Part shown: piece after piece, positions 26,235 to 34,731 of the stretch
Numbering within the stretch: position 1 is the first letter of the stretch
Layout: the number at the start of each line of letters is the position of its first letter
Source of the DNA: CAZTHK01 sp964613215
Lineage (GTDB): Bacteria > Krumholzibacteriota > Krumholzibacteriia > Krumholzibacteriales > CAZTHK01
Assembly (NCBI GenBank): GCA_964613215.1
Contig: CAZTHK010000001.1
Location: 124,001-188,000 of the forward strand
Length of the DNA stretch: 64,000 nucleotides
Direction of reading: 5' to 3'
Program-made: the position numbers and the translations under genes
The notes under the pieces: generated by a model
What the model saw: only the letters and a program-made list of their open reading frames with translations
Database searches by the model: none
What the model was told of the DNA's origin: nothing

Positions 26235-26486
26235 GGTTGCGGTTAGGAGGACATGTAAGAGTTTGCAGATATAGTCTGATGATCATTTAACCGTAAATTG
26301 CTAAAGCAGTGTAAGTACCCGGCCGACATCTATAGAGCTGCACAACAGAGAAACAGGCGGGATTAAGAGAGCCAGCTCTGGAGCTGCAAGCATAAGCTTT
26401 TAGCCCATCTCGCCGGGCGGCTCCTTTCCCGCCTATAGTACTTTGATGGCGGGGGAGATCCCCGGAATTGCGGCAAAGTGATTTGC
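26235..26486 (+). ncRNA. Candidate structured non-coding RNA (unassigned)
   Basis: No protein is recognised here, but nested long-range pairings are visible: AAGTAC (26313-26318) with GTACTT (26438-26443); TATAG (26331-26335) with CTATA (26433-26437); GCGGGA (26357-26362) with TCCCGC (26427-26432); GAGCC (26369-26373) with GGCTC (26419-26423). The 3' strand is almost continuous from 26419 to 26443, while loops lie on the 5' side. Inside are three short hairpins (AGCT/AGCT, AAGC/GCTT, GCCC/GGGC). A promoter-like element precedes it and a small GCAAA/TTTGC hairpin with TCTTT follows. It matches no riboswitch or housekeeping RNA I can recognise. Confidence 0.4.
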
Positions 26487-26869
26487 TCTTTCATGAACAA
26501 TAACCATTCATATACCGGCTTGCTGCCTCCTTTTCCGGCTTTACTGATTGAGAGCTTTTCCGGAGCGGGTTATAGCTGCAGAAAAGTAATCTCTCCATCA
26601 TGGATAATATGGGAGCGGGGTGGAGGATTTTCCCAGACTCTGGTGGTTCCATACCGCTTGACGGGTTGTAGTATCAATTCCGTATATCATCCCGATGCGC
26701 AGAGGAATCCCCCCTGGCCGGCGTGATCATAATGATACTGTATGCTGTTTCTTCCTCTGAAGGCTATCTTTATTAAGCGGGTTGGAACTCAGGGATTTCG
26801 CTTCCCCGGCATGCAATTTTCTCTATTCAACAAAGTAAAACAAAGTCAGTAAATTGTAACTTTAGCAGG

Positions 26870-26897
26870 TTTACACGACAGGGCTGTTTGCTATCTA
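26870..26897 (+). promoter_or_regulatory. Putative promoter of the BON-domain gene
   Basis: TTTACA (26870-26875), 16-base spacer and TATCTA (26892-26897), about 80 bases before the start codon. The rest of 26490-26979 shows no gene. Confidence 0.45.
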
Positions 26898-26979
26898 ATA
26901 AAGGGGGTGATCGATGCTGGAATATTGAAGGATTTTGAGAAAACCTTGTTCAGTGTAAATATTGCAGGAGGTAATAATT

Positions 26980-28491
26980 ATGAAAACAAAGATCTGGAAG
27001 GGAATAATGTTTGTAGTGGGATTTGCTGCACTCACAGCGGTATTATATTCTCCCCCGGCGGCTGCTCAGGCCGTAATGACCGACCGGGCAATATCCGATG
27101 CCATAGACGATGAGTTATCATTCGATCAGGCGGTCGATGCCAACGATGTAAATATTTCAGTGAGTGACGGGATAGTTACCCTTTCCGGGAAAGTGGAGAA
27201 TATTATTGAGAAGGAGAGGGCGGAAAAGATAGCGGAAATGGTCAGGGGAGTCCGTTCGGTGGTAAACGATATCGAGGTGGAGCCCTTCTGGGGAAGGACG
27301 GATTCGGAGATAGAGATGGATGTGGAGGAGGCTCTTCTCTATGATCCGGTCACCGAATCATGGGAAGTGGAGGCTGATGTCGATAATAATCTGGCAACCA
27401 TTACCGGAGAGGTGGATTCGTGGCAGGAGAAGAAGCTGGCCGGGAAGGTGGTGAAGGGAGTAAGAGGGGTGGTAGATGTCAGAAATAAGTTGAAAGTTGA
27501 TTTCGACGAAGAGCGCACCGACGAAGAGATCAGGACTGAGATAGAGGAAAGCTTCCGTTGGGATGTTAAACTGGACGATGGACTGATAGAGGTGGAGGTA
27601 AGGGACCGGAAGGTTAAGCTGGATGGAGTGGTGGGAAGCGCTGCGGAAAAGGCGGAGGCGGAGCTGAAGTCCTGGGTCAGGGGCGTAGAATCGGTGGACA
27701 TATCCGGTCTGGAAGTTAAGGAATGGGCCAGGGATGATGATATGAGAAGAGATAAGTATGTGGTAAAACCGGATGAAAAGATCGAAGCGGCCATCGATGA
27801 TGCTCTTCTGTATGACCCCCGGGTGTATTCAGTGGATGTAAAGGTGGATGTAACCGCTGCTCAGGCTACCCTCAGAGGAAAGGTGGATAACCTCAGAGCG
27901 AAGAGAGCAGCTGCGGAGGATGCCAGGAATACGGTGGGAGTTCTGACTGTGGATAACAATATCAAGGTGAGGCCAGCAGAAAAGCTCTCAGATGAAAAGA
28001 TAGAATCCAACATAAAGTCTGCTCTGGAGCGCGATCCCTTTCTGGAACGCTATGAGATAATTGTAGACGTTGTAAATAGAACCGTTTATCTTAGCGGTAC
28101 GGTGGATTCATATTTCGAAAAATCCAAAGCGGATGAGATAGCCATGGAGGCCAGGGGAGTCGAATCGGTCAGGAATAACCTCAGTGTGGAACAGGCCCGG
28201 AGGCCCCTCGGCTATGATCCCTACCTCAATGATTATTACATTTACGACTATGACTGGTATGACTATGAGCCGAAGAAGAGCTTCAAGAAGGATTCTGCCA
28301 TAAAGGAGGAGATCAAGGATGAGTTCTTCTGGAGTCCCTATGTGGACGGTAGTGATATAAAGGTAAAGGTAAATAACGGAGTGGCCGTGCTGGAAGGTAC
28401 AGTGGATACACTGGCTGAGTACAATGCAGCCACTGAAAACGCCTACGAAGGTGGAGCAGTATGGGTGGATAACAATCTGAAGATCAAATGA
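26980..28491 (+). CDS. Exported protein with six BON domains
   Basis: A signal peptide (IMFVVGFAALTAVLYS, then PPAAAQA) is followed by six BON (OsmY/nodulation) repeats of about 70 residues, each beginning with an acidic helix such as SDEKIESNIKSAL and containing a VxLSGxV core and a closing VRGVxSVxN turn. Repeats 5 and 6 are separated by a Tyr-rich linker (NDYYIYDYDWYDY). BON domains bind membranes or phospholipids and, in OsmY and related proteins, protect the envelope in osmotic stress. Start ATG at 26980 follows AGGAGGTAATAATT; an upstream in-frame start is less likely. The protein is acidic overall and periplasmic by prediction. Confidence 0.93.
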   Translation: MKTKIWKGIMFVVGFAALTAVLYSPPAAAQAVMTDRAISDAIDDELSFDQAVDANDVNISVSDGIVTLSGKVENIIEKERAEKIAEMVRGVRSVVNDIEVEPFWGRTDSEIEMDVEEALLYDPVTESWEVEADVDNNLATITGEVDSWQEKKLAGKVVKGVRGVVDVRNKLKVDFDEERTDEEIRTEIEESFRWDVKLDDGLIEVEVRDRKVKLDGVVGSAAEKAEAELKSWVRGVESVDISGLEVKEWARDDDMRRDKYVVKPDEKIEAAIDDALLYDPRVYSVDVKVDVTAAQATLRGKVDNLRAKRAAAEDARNTVGVLTVDNNIKVRPAEKLSDEKIESNIKSALERDPFLERYEIIVDVVNRTVYLSGTVDSYFEKSKADEIAMEARGVESVRNNLSVEQARRPLGYDPYLNDYYIYDYDWYDYEPKKSFKKDSAIKEEIKDEFFWSPYVDGSDIKVKVNNGVAVLEGTVDTLAEYNAATENAYEGGAVWVDNNLKIK

Positions 28492-28496
28492 CCCTG

Positions 28497-28576
28497 CGGC
28501 AGGGGTTCTCTTCTCTTACTGGTCTGTATATGGAGAACCCCGGCTCCTGCCGGGTAAGGGGCAATGCTTCCCCTTA
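28497..28576 (+). terminator. Double hairpin after the BON gene
   Basis: First stem: CGGCAG plus GGGGTTCTC (28497-28510) pairing with GAGAACCCC and CTGCCG (28533-28552). Second stem: TAAGGGG/CCCCTTA (28555-28576). No long T-run, but the two strong stems make termination or mRNA 3'-end protection likely. Confidence 0.6.
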
Positions 28577-28643
28577 GTGGATACTTGCCGGGAGCTGTAT
28601 AATAAATCAGGGACGCAGGGCAAACCGAAAGAGAGGTTAAGTA

Positions 28644-29228
28644 ATGGCAGCAGGAAGAGCATTGATAGTGGTGGATGTTCAGAAGGATTTCTGTCCCGGT
28701 GGTGCACTGGAAGTTCCTCAGGGAGACCAGGTGATACCCGGGATCAACCGGGCCCGGGAGTGTGCTGAAAGGGAGAACCGGCCGGTCATGTTCTCCCGGG
28801 ACTGGCATCCCCGAAAAACCGTGCACTTTCAGGATAAGGGGGGGCAGTGGCCGCCCCACTGCATCCAGAATACTCCCGGCGCCGAGTTCTGCCCCGGGCT
28901 GAATGTCCCGGAGGACTACCCTGTCTTCTCCAAGGGTATGGATCCTCAGTACGACGGCTACTCCGCATTCGACGGAGTGGATGAACAGGGTAGGCAGTTA
29001 GATGAATTCCTGAGGCGGAAAGATATTGAGGAACTCTATGTTGCCGGGCTGGCCACCGATTATTGTGTCAAGGCTACCTGTCTGGATGCGTTGGATAAGG
29101 GATACCGGGTTTATGTTCTGGAGGATGCCATCAGGGGGGTGGATCCGGATGATTCCAGGGAAGCGGTTGAAAAGATGAAAAAACAGGGTGCCCGGTTCAT
29201 CCAGGTGTCCGGATTCTGCAGGGAGTAG
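28644..29228 (+). CDS. pncA: Nicotinamidase (isochorismatase family)
   Basis: Cytoplasmic hydrolase converting nicotinamide to nicotinate for NAD salvage. The Asp-Lys-Cys triad is visible: Asp11 in VVDVQKDF, Lys in FSKGMDP, and nucleophile Cys141 in ATDYCVKAT; metal-site residues DWHP and H are also present. Length 194 is typical. Start ATG follows GAGAGG. It lies upstream of PolX and the NAD-dependent ligase LigA; NAD supply for ligase is an attractive but unproven link. Confidence 0.95.
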   Translation: MAAGRALIVVDVQKDFCPGGALEVPQGDQVIPGINRARECAERENRPVMFSRDWHPRKTVHFQDKGGQWPPHCIQNTPGAEFCPGLNVPEDYPVFSKGMDPQYDGYSAFDGVDEQGRQLDEFLRRKDIEELYVAGLATDYCVKATCLDALDKGYRVYVLEDAIRGVDPDDSREAVEKMKKQGARFIQVSGFCRE

Positions 29229-29306
29229 TGTTATCAATATGAATTATCATGGTATCACAGGGGTTTTATCATGTGCCGGTAAGAGGAAGAGGGGCGTGTA
29301 GATGTA

Positions 29307-31043
29307 ATGGCCGTTATGAACAAGGATATTGCTGGAATTTTCAATATGGTGGCTGACCTGCTGGACATAAAGGGGGAGAATCCCTTCCGGGTACGGGCAT
29401 ACCGCCGGGCTGCCCAGACGGTATCCAGCCTGTCCCGGCGGGTAAGTGAAATGTTGGATCAGGGGGAAGACCTCTCTGATCTTCCCGGAATCGGGGATGA
29501 TCTGGCAGGAAAGATGGAAACCATCATAAGGAGGGGATCTCTCCCCCAGCTGGAGAAGCTGAAGAAGGAAGTGCCCCCCGTTCTCAGTGAGATGATGAAC
29601 CTCTCCAATCTGGGCCCCAAAAGGGTAAAAACCATTTATCAGCAGCTGGATATTACCAGTTTTCAGGGACTCAAGAAGGCAGCGGAGGATGGACGGATCC
29701 GGGAGCTGAAGGGTTTCGGGGAGAAGATCGAGAAGAACGTTCTGGATTCGTTGAAACGGTGGGAGGAACGCGGGGGTGAGCAGAAGAGAATTCTGCTGTC
29801 CGAAGCGGAACAGATTGCAGCTCCCCTGCTGGAATATATAAGTAAGCAGAAGAAGGTGAAGAAGGCCGAGATAGCCGGAAGCTACAGAAGGAGAAAGGAG
29901 ACGGTGGGAGACCTGGATATACTGGTTACCTGCAAGCGGGGATGTAATGTGATGGACAGGTTTGTCTCCTACGAGGATGTGGATGAGGTTATTGCCAGGG
30001 GCAAGACCAAATCAACGGTTCTGCTCCGGACCGGTTTTCAGGTTGATCTAAGAGTGATGCCGGCGGTGGGCTATGGAGCCGCCATGGTTTATTTTACCGG
30101 CTCCAAGGCTCATAATATCAGGTTGCGGAAGATGGGGGTCAAGAGGAATCTCAAGATCAACGAGTATGGTGTGTTCAAGGAGGATGACCGGGTAGCCGGA
30201 AGAACTGAAAAGGAGGTATACCAGCAGCTGGACCTCCCCTATATAGAACCTGAAATCAGGGAAGACCGGGGAGAGATCAAGGCAGCCCGTAATGATTCTC
30301 TCCCCCGGCTTATCACCATGGATGATATAAAGGGAGACCTTCAGAGTCACAGCACCGCCACCGACGGGAAGGCAACTCTGGAGGAGATGGCAGAGGGAGC
30401 CAGGGAGAAAGGATATGAGTATCTGGCAAATACCGAGCATACCAAGCGGGTTCATGTTGCCGGAGGACTGGATGACCGGGCAATGGAGGAACATATCCGG
30501 GAGATCGAGAAATTAAACAAGAAATTCGACGGGTTCAGGATACTCAAAGCTGCTGAAGTGGATATTCTCAAGGATGGTTCACTGGATCTGTCTGATGATG
30601 TGCTCGAGCAGCTGGACCTGGTGCTGTGTTCGATTCACTATCATACCAGGCTGTCCCGCAAGAAGCAGACCCGCCGTATTCTCAAGGCCATGGAGAATCC
30701 CTGCTTCAATATTCTGGCCCATCCCACCGGCCGTCTGATCAACCAGAGGGAACCCTATGATATAGATATGGATGAAATAATGAAGGGAGCCAGGGAGAGG
30801 GGCTGCTTCCTGGAGATTAATGCCCAACCGGACCGGCTGGATCTTACCGAAAGGCATGCCCGGCAGGCCAGCGAGATGGGGATACTGCTGTCTATCGGAA
30901 CGGATGCTCACTCGGTACAGGGCCTGGATTTCATGAAGTATGGAGTATATCAGGCAAGGCGGGCCTGGCTCAAACCGGACCATCTGCTCAATACCCGTTC
31001 CTGGAAGGAATTGAAGAAGCTGTTGAAGGAGGCCAGATCCTGA
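29307..31043 (+). CDS. polX: Family X DNA polymerase with PHP domain (PolX)
   Basis: Repair polymerase with 3'-5' exonuclease and AP-processing domain. N-terminal 8-kDa-like and HhH regions (IAGIFNMVADLLDI, DLPGIGDDLAGKM); the nucleotidyl transfer motif GSYRRRKETVGDLDIL with catalytic Asp pair, third acidic residue in VDLRVMP; then a PHP domain (~345-570) with LQSHSTATDGKATL, NTEHTK and SIGTDAHS. The PHP His/Asp ligands are mostly kept, though the first HxH is QSHS and ITDH is NTEH, so exonuclease strength is uncertain. It ends 7 bases before ligA, so the two form a gap-filling and sealing operon. Confidence 0.94.
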   Translation: MAVMNKDIAGIFNMVADLLDIKGENPFRVRAYRRAAQTVSSLSRRVSEMLDQGEDLSDLPGIGDDLAGKMETIIRRGSLPQLEKLKKEVPPVLSEMMNLSNLGPKRVKTIYQQLDITSFQGLKKAAEDGRIRELKGFGEKIEKNVLDSLKRWEERGGEQKRILLSEAEQIAAPLLEYISKQKKVKKAEIAGSYRRRKETVGDLDILVTCKRGCNVMDRFVSYEDVDEVIARGKTKSTVLLRTGFQVDLRVMPAVGYGAAMVYFTGSKAHNIRLRKMGVKRNLKINEYGVFKEDDRVAGRTEKEVYQQLDLPYIEPEIREDRGEIKAARNDSLPRLITMDDIKGDLQSHSTATDGKATLEEMAEGAREKGYEYLANTEHTKRVHVAGGLDDRAMEEHIREIEKLNKKFDGFRILKAAEVDILKDGSLDLSDDVLEQLDLVLCSIHYHTRLSRKKQTRRILKAMENPCFNILAHPTGRLINQREPYDIDMDEIMKGARERGCFLEINAQPDRLDLTERHARQASEMGILLSIGTDAHSVQGLDFMKYGVYQARRAWLKPDHLLNTRSWKELKKLLKEARS

Positions 31044-31050
31044 GGGTGGA

Positions 31051-33129
31051 ATGATAGTTATGGCCAAAAAGAATCCTTACATGAAAAACCCGGACACTGA
31101 TTTCGAAAGTGTCAACAAGCTGTCAAAGAAAGAAGCCGGGGAGCAGGCGGAGAAGCTCAGGGAGGCAATAAACTTTCATGATTTCAGATATTATGTCAGG
31201 AATGACCCGGTAATATCAGATGCGGCGTACGACCGGCTGTTCCACCGGCTGGAGGAAATAGAAGAGGCCTACCCGGACCTGAGAACATCCGATTCATCCA
31301 CCCGGAGGGTAGGGGCTGAGCCGGTAAGTTCGCTCAAGAAGGTGGATCACACCAGAGCCATGCTGAGCCTGAAGTCGTCCCTGGAGGAGGAGAGGATTGA
31401 GGAGTTTCATGATTTTGTAAAACGACGAACCGGACGGGGAAGGGTCAGTTATATCCTGGAGCCGAAATTCGACGGGCTGTCGGTAGAACTGCTGTACCGG
31501 GAGGGGCGGTTCGACTATGGTGCCACCAGGGGCAACGGGGAGACCGGTGAAGATATTTCGGAGAATCTTAAGACCATAGGCACCGTACCGATGAGGCTGC
31601 AGGAGCAGAACGGGGAAGTTCCTTCCCTGCTGGCGGTGAGGGGCGAAGTGATGATGTCCCGGCAAGGGTTTCAGAAGCTGAACAAGAGCCGGGTGGAGGA
31701 GGGCAAAGACCCCTTTGCCAACCCCCGAAATGCAGCGGCGGGGATAATGAGACAGCTGGACTCAAGGGAAGTGGCAGGGAAACCTCTGGAAGTTTTCTAC
31801 TACGATATTCTGGAAATTGAAGGGAACGGCTTTCAGACCCACCAGGAGATTCTTGAAACTTTGCCCGGCTGGGGCTTCCGGGTAACCGGACTTTACCGGA
31901 AGGCCGGCTCGATAAAGGATATTCGAAAATACCGGGAATACCTGACAGATAAGAGAGAGAAGCTGGATTTCGAGATAGACGGAGTGGTTATCAAACTGGA
32001 TGATCTGGAACTGCGTGAGAAGCTGGGAGTGAGGGAGAGGAGTCCGCGGTGGGCCATGGCCTGGAAATTTCCGCCCCAAAAGGAGGTGACCAATCTCAGG
32101 GATATTGTGGTCTCGGTGGGCCGTACCGGCATTCTGACCCCGGTGGCCCTGCTGGATCCCGTGGAGGTGGGAGGTGTTACGGTCAGCCGTGCCACCCTGC
32201 ACAATGCCGGTGAAGTTGAGAAGAAGGATGTCCGGCCGGGTGACAGGGTGAGGGTTATTAGGGCGGGGGATGTAATACCGGAAATCAGGAAGAGGGTCAA
32301 GCAGCCGGGAAAGAAGAGAGCGGAACCCTTCTCCATGCCCTCTCATTGTCCGGTTTGCGGCGCCGGTGTGGTCAGGGAGGGTGCCTATCATATCTGCCCG
32401 GCCGGTTTATCCTGCAGGGCGCAACTGGTGGGGCGGCTGCAGCACTATGCCTCCCGTAACGCCATGAACATAGAGACCCTGGGTGAAAAGGTGGCCCGGC
32501 AGCTGGTAGACAGAAAGATGGTTTCCAATCTTCCCGATCTGTACAGACTGGAGATGGAAGATCTGGAGCAACTGGAGGGATTTGCAGAAAAATCTGCAAA
32601 GAAACTTTACCGTAATATACAGGGCAGTAAGAATCCGGAATTGGACCGGTTCCTCTATGCCCTGGGGATACGCCACGTGGGCGAGCATATGGCCAGGGTG
32701 CTGGCCCGAAAATTCGGCACTCTGGATAATATCAGGGATGCAGGAATGGGGGAGCTGAGGGAATCCAGAGAGATAGGCCCCGAGATAGCCGAGTCGGTGC
32801 ACCATTTCTTTCAGCAGGATGAAAACAGGAAGAGCCTCAAAGATTTCCGGGAGGCAGGGGTAAAGGTATCCGGAATGAAAAAAAGGAAGGGAGACCTGCC
32901 CCTGGAGGGGAAGACCTTTGTATTCACAGGGGAGCTGGATCAGTTTACCCGGGATGAGGCCAGGGAACGGGTGGAATCGCTGGGGGGAAGGGCAACTTCC
33001 AGTGTAAGTTCCCGCACCGATTATGTGGTAGCAGGTGAAGATCCGGGAAACAAGCTTGACCGGGCAAAGGAGGAAGATGTGCAAATTCTGGATGAAGAAG
33101 GGTTTAAGTCCATAATCGGTGAACAGTGA
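31051..33129 (+). CDS. ligA: NAD-dependent DNA ligase
   Basis: Seals nicks using NAD+. Full domain set: Ia domain (HDFRYYVRNDPVISDAAYDRL), adenylation domain with Lys139 in LEPKFDGLS, OB fold (VVSVGRTGILTPVA), a four-Cys zinc finger (CPVCGAG...CPAGLSC), a helix-hairpin-helix region and a C-terminal BRCT domain (GKTFVFTGEL to the end). 692 residues is the normal length. GAGGGTGG at 31042-31049 can serve ATG 31051 or 31060, so the first three residues are uncertain. It follows PolX directly. Probably the main replicative ligase, unless another exists outside the window. Confidence 0.97.
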   Translation: MIVMAKKNPYMKNPDTDFESVNKLSKKEAGEQAEKLREAINFHDFRYYVRNDPVISDAAYDRLFHRLEEIEEAYPDLRTSDSSTRRVGAEPVSSLKKVDHTRAMLSLKSSLEEERIEEFHDFVKRRTGRGRVSYILEPKFDGLSVELLYREGRFDYGATRGNGETGEDISENLKTIGTVPMRLQEQNGEVPSLLAVRGEVMMSRQGFQKLNKSRVEEGKDPFANPRNAAAGIMRQLDSREVAGKPLEVFYYDILEIEGNGFQTHQEILETLPGWGFRVTGLYRKAGSIKDIRKYREYLTDKREKLDFEIDGVVIKLDDLELREKLGVRERSPRWAMAWKFPPQKEVTNLRDIVVSVGRTGILTPVALLDPVEVGGVTVSRATLHNAGEVEKKDVRPGDRVRVIRAGDVIPEIRKRVKQPGKKRAEPFSMPSHCPVCGAGVVREGAYHICPAGLSCRAQLVGRLQHYASRNAMNIETLGEKVARQLVDRKMVSNLPDLYRLEMEDLEQLEGFAEKSAKKLYRNIQGSKNPELDRFLYALGIRHVGEHMARVLARKFGTLDNIRDAGMGELRESREIGPEIAESVHHFFQQDENRKSLKDFREAGVKVSGMKKRKGDLPLEGKTFVFTGELDQFTRDEARERVESLGGRATSSVSSRTDYVVAGEDPGNKLDRAKEEDVQILDEEGFKSIIGEQ

Positions 33130-33260
33130 TTTTTATAATAGGCCGGGCTGTAATCGTGCACGCCGGGAAGGATGATTTTGCCACCCAGACCGCCGGTGCC
33201 GCAGGGCCCAGGGTGGCAGCGGGGATTATAGGAATAGCCAAACAGGAGTATCAGCAGTGA
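33130..33260 (+). pseudogene. C-terminal remnant of a Cu/Zn superoxide dismutase
   Basis: The frame starting right at the ligA stop reads IIGRAVIVHAGKDDF and then AAGPRVAAGIIGIAK, ending at TGA 33258. This is the C-terminus of Cu/Zn-SOD, including the metal-ligand His in VIVHAGKDD. The expected Cys in the RxACGVIG motif has become Ala. All upstream parts (Greek-key barrel, other metal ligands) are gone and ligA occupies their place. It has no start codon. The stop overlaps the start of the arginase-family gene. Confidence 0.7.
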
Positions 33261-34216
33261 TGGAGATAAACGAGATATTCGAAAGTACTACCCGTCCGGA
33301 GGGTGAACTGTTCTACCGCAGTGATGATCCCTCCGACTCCAGGCTGGGAGGTTTTGTCCGGACATCCAGGGAGGATTTCGATCAGGCCGGTTTTGTGATC
33401 CTGGGATCTCCCCAGGATATCGGGGTGGTCCGTAACGGAGGATGCCCCGGAGCATCCCGCGGACCGTGGGCCATCAGGAGGATGTTATACCGGTTGCCGG
33501 TACCACCGGAGGCCCGGAGGGGAGGAATTTTTGATCTGGGCGATGTATGCCTGGAAGAGACCCTGGAGGAGATTCACCGCATCCAGGAGGAAATTCTTCT
33601 TGCCCTTCTCCGGTCTGGAAAGAAATGCATCATCCTGGGTGGCGGTAACGATATATCCTTTCCGGATGGAGCAGCTCTCTCCAGAGCGGTAGAGAAGCCC
33701 CTGATAATAAACATAGACAGCCATTATGATGTACGCGCTGACGATGTCAGAAACAGCGGGACTCCCTACCGCTAGCTTCTGGATGGCGGCTATATATCTC
33801 CTTCCCGGTTTTATGAAATGGCAGTTAAACCCCTGGTGAATTCTCCGGAATATCAGAAATACGTGGAAGAACGGGGTATTCATGTACGGACTTTACAATC
33901 ATTGAGAGAGGGAGGAATCAAGGAGCTTTTTGAGCGTATAATCCTGGATAATCCCGACGCCCAGACATTCTTCTGGGGTTTTGATATGGATGCAGTAAAG
34001 GCCACCGATGCCCCCGGAGTAAGCGCACCCAATCCATCCGGGCTGATAGCCGGTGAAGCATTGATGGTGGCTTCCATTGCCGGAAGGTATAAACGTTCCA
34101 CTGTGCTGGAGGTGACCGAGGTGAATCCAGCTCTGGATATCGATCACCGTACCGCCCGGCTGGCTGCCATGATAATACAGATGTTCCTTAACAATATTAA
34201 CCAATGGAAGGAGTAG
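33257..34216 (+). pseudogene. Arginase/formimidoylglutamase-family gene interrupted by an in-frame amber codon
   Basis: One continuous frame of 320 codons encodes a full arginase-superfamily enzyme apart from TAG at 33773. Before it: NIDSHYDVRADD (Mn-binding DxHxD) and SGTPYR. After it, without a shift: LLDGGYISPS, FWGFDMDAVKATDAPGVSAP (the DxDxxD metal motif) and the normal C-terminus. In relatives a Gln commonly follows TPYR, so CAG to TAG is the likely change. The first metal site reads GGGNDIS, with Asn for the usual His, as in some FCB relatives I recall. Start is GTG 33257 or ATG 33260 after AGGAG. Because TAG is a normal stop elsewhere here, the gene is probably inactivated; sequence error is the main alternative. 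Confidence 0.82.
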
Positions 34217-34219
34217 ATT

Positions 34220-34645
34220 ATGCAGTTGCAGCGGGAAAAAGCCTTTGCCAGAACCCTGAATCTTACCCCTGACTGGATCGAAGAGGTTATGAAGGAGATG
34301 AACCGGGATGATTTTCACAAGGCATACATAGCTCTGAAGACGGTGCTGCATGCAGTGCGGGACCGGATCAATCCGGATGTAGTTATGGATCTGGGCGCTC
34401 AACTCCCCATGCTGATCCGGGGATTTTACTTCGAAGGATATAATCTCAGTTATAAACCGGAGAAGATACGCCACCGGGAAGAATTTCTGGAAAAGCTTCA
34501 TCAGGGCCGCACCGCTTTGCAGAATGAGGATCCCGAGGCAGTGCTTGGTGCCGTGCTGAAGGTTATCCACAACCGTATCACCACCGGGGAAATAGAGGAT
34601 GTGAGAGAAAGTTTTCCCAGGCAGCTGGAATCACTGTGGCCCTGA
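34220..34645 (+). CDS. DUF2267 family protein
   Basis: 141-residue helical protein of the DUF2267 family, recognised from the core ALKTVLHAVRDRINPD followed by LGAQLPMLIRGFYFEGY. The family has no settled biochemical role but recurs in stress and dormancy gene neighbourhoods of environmental bacteria. No signal peptide or membrane segment. It starts 3 bases after the arginase-family stop, so it shares that transcript and may be exposed to polarity from the amber codon. Confidence 0.85.
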   Translation: MQLQREKAFARTLNLTPDWIEEVMKEMNRDDFHKAYIALKTVLHAVRDRINPDVVMDLGAQLPMLIRGFYFEGYNLSYKPEKIRHREEFLEKLHQGRTALQNEDPEAVLGAVLKVIHNRITTGEIEDVRESFPRQLESLWP

Positions 34646-34731
34646 ATAACTCGAAGACCGGAATTTAATATTTTCCTTCAGAGGCAATTCGAATTAATAT
34701 GGTATAACACTGAGGGGAAAGGAATATCCTG

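Noticed and set aside
26270..26360. CTGATGA and GAAAC words suggesting a hammerhead ribozyme
   Set aside because: The words are more than 70 bases apart with no proper stem II or cleavage-site arrangement.
26478..26726. 82-codon open frame after the candidate RNA
   Set aside because: No ribosome site and no recognisable motif; Pro/Ser-rich chance reading.
33773..33775. Alternative genetic code or pyrrolysine at the arginase TAG
   Set aside because: TAG is used as an ordinary stop by several intact genes here (for example at 2590 and 18376), and the position is not a known pyrrolysine site.
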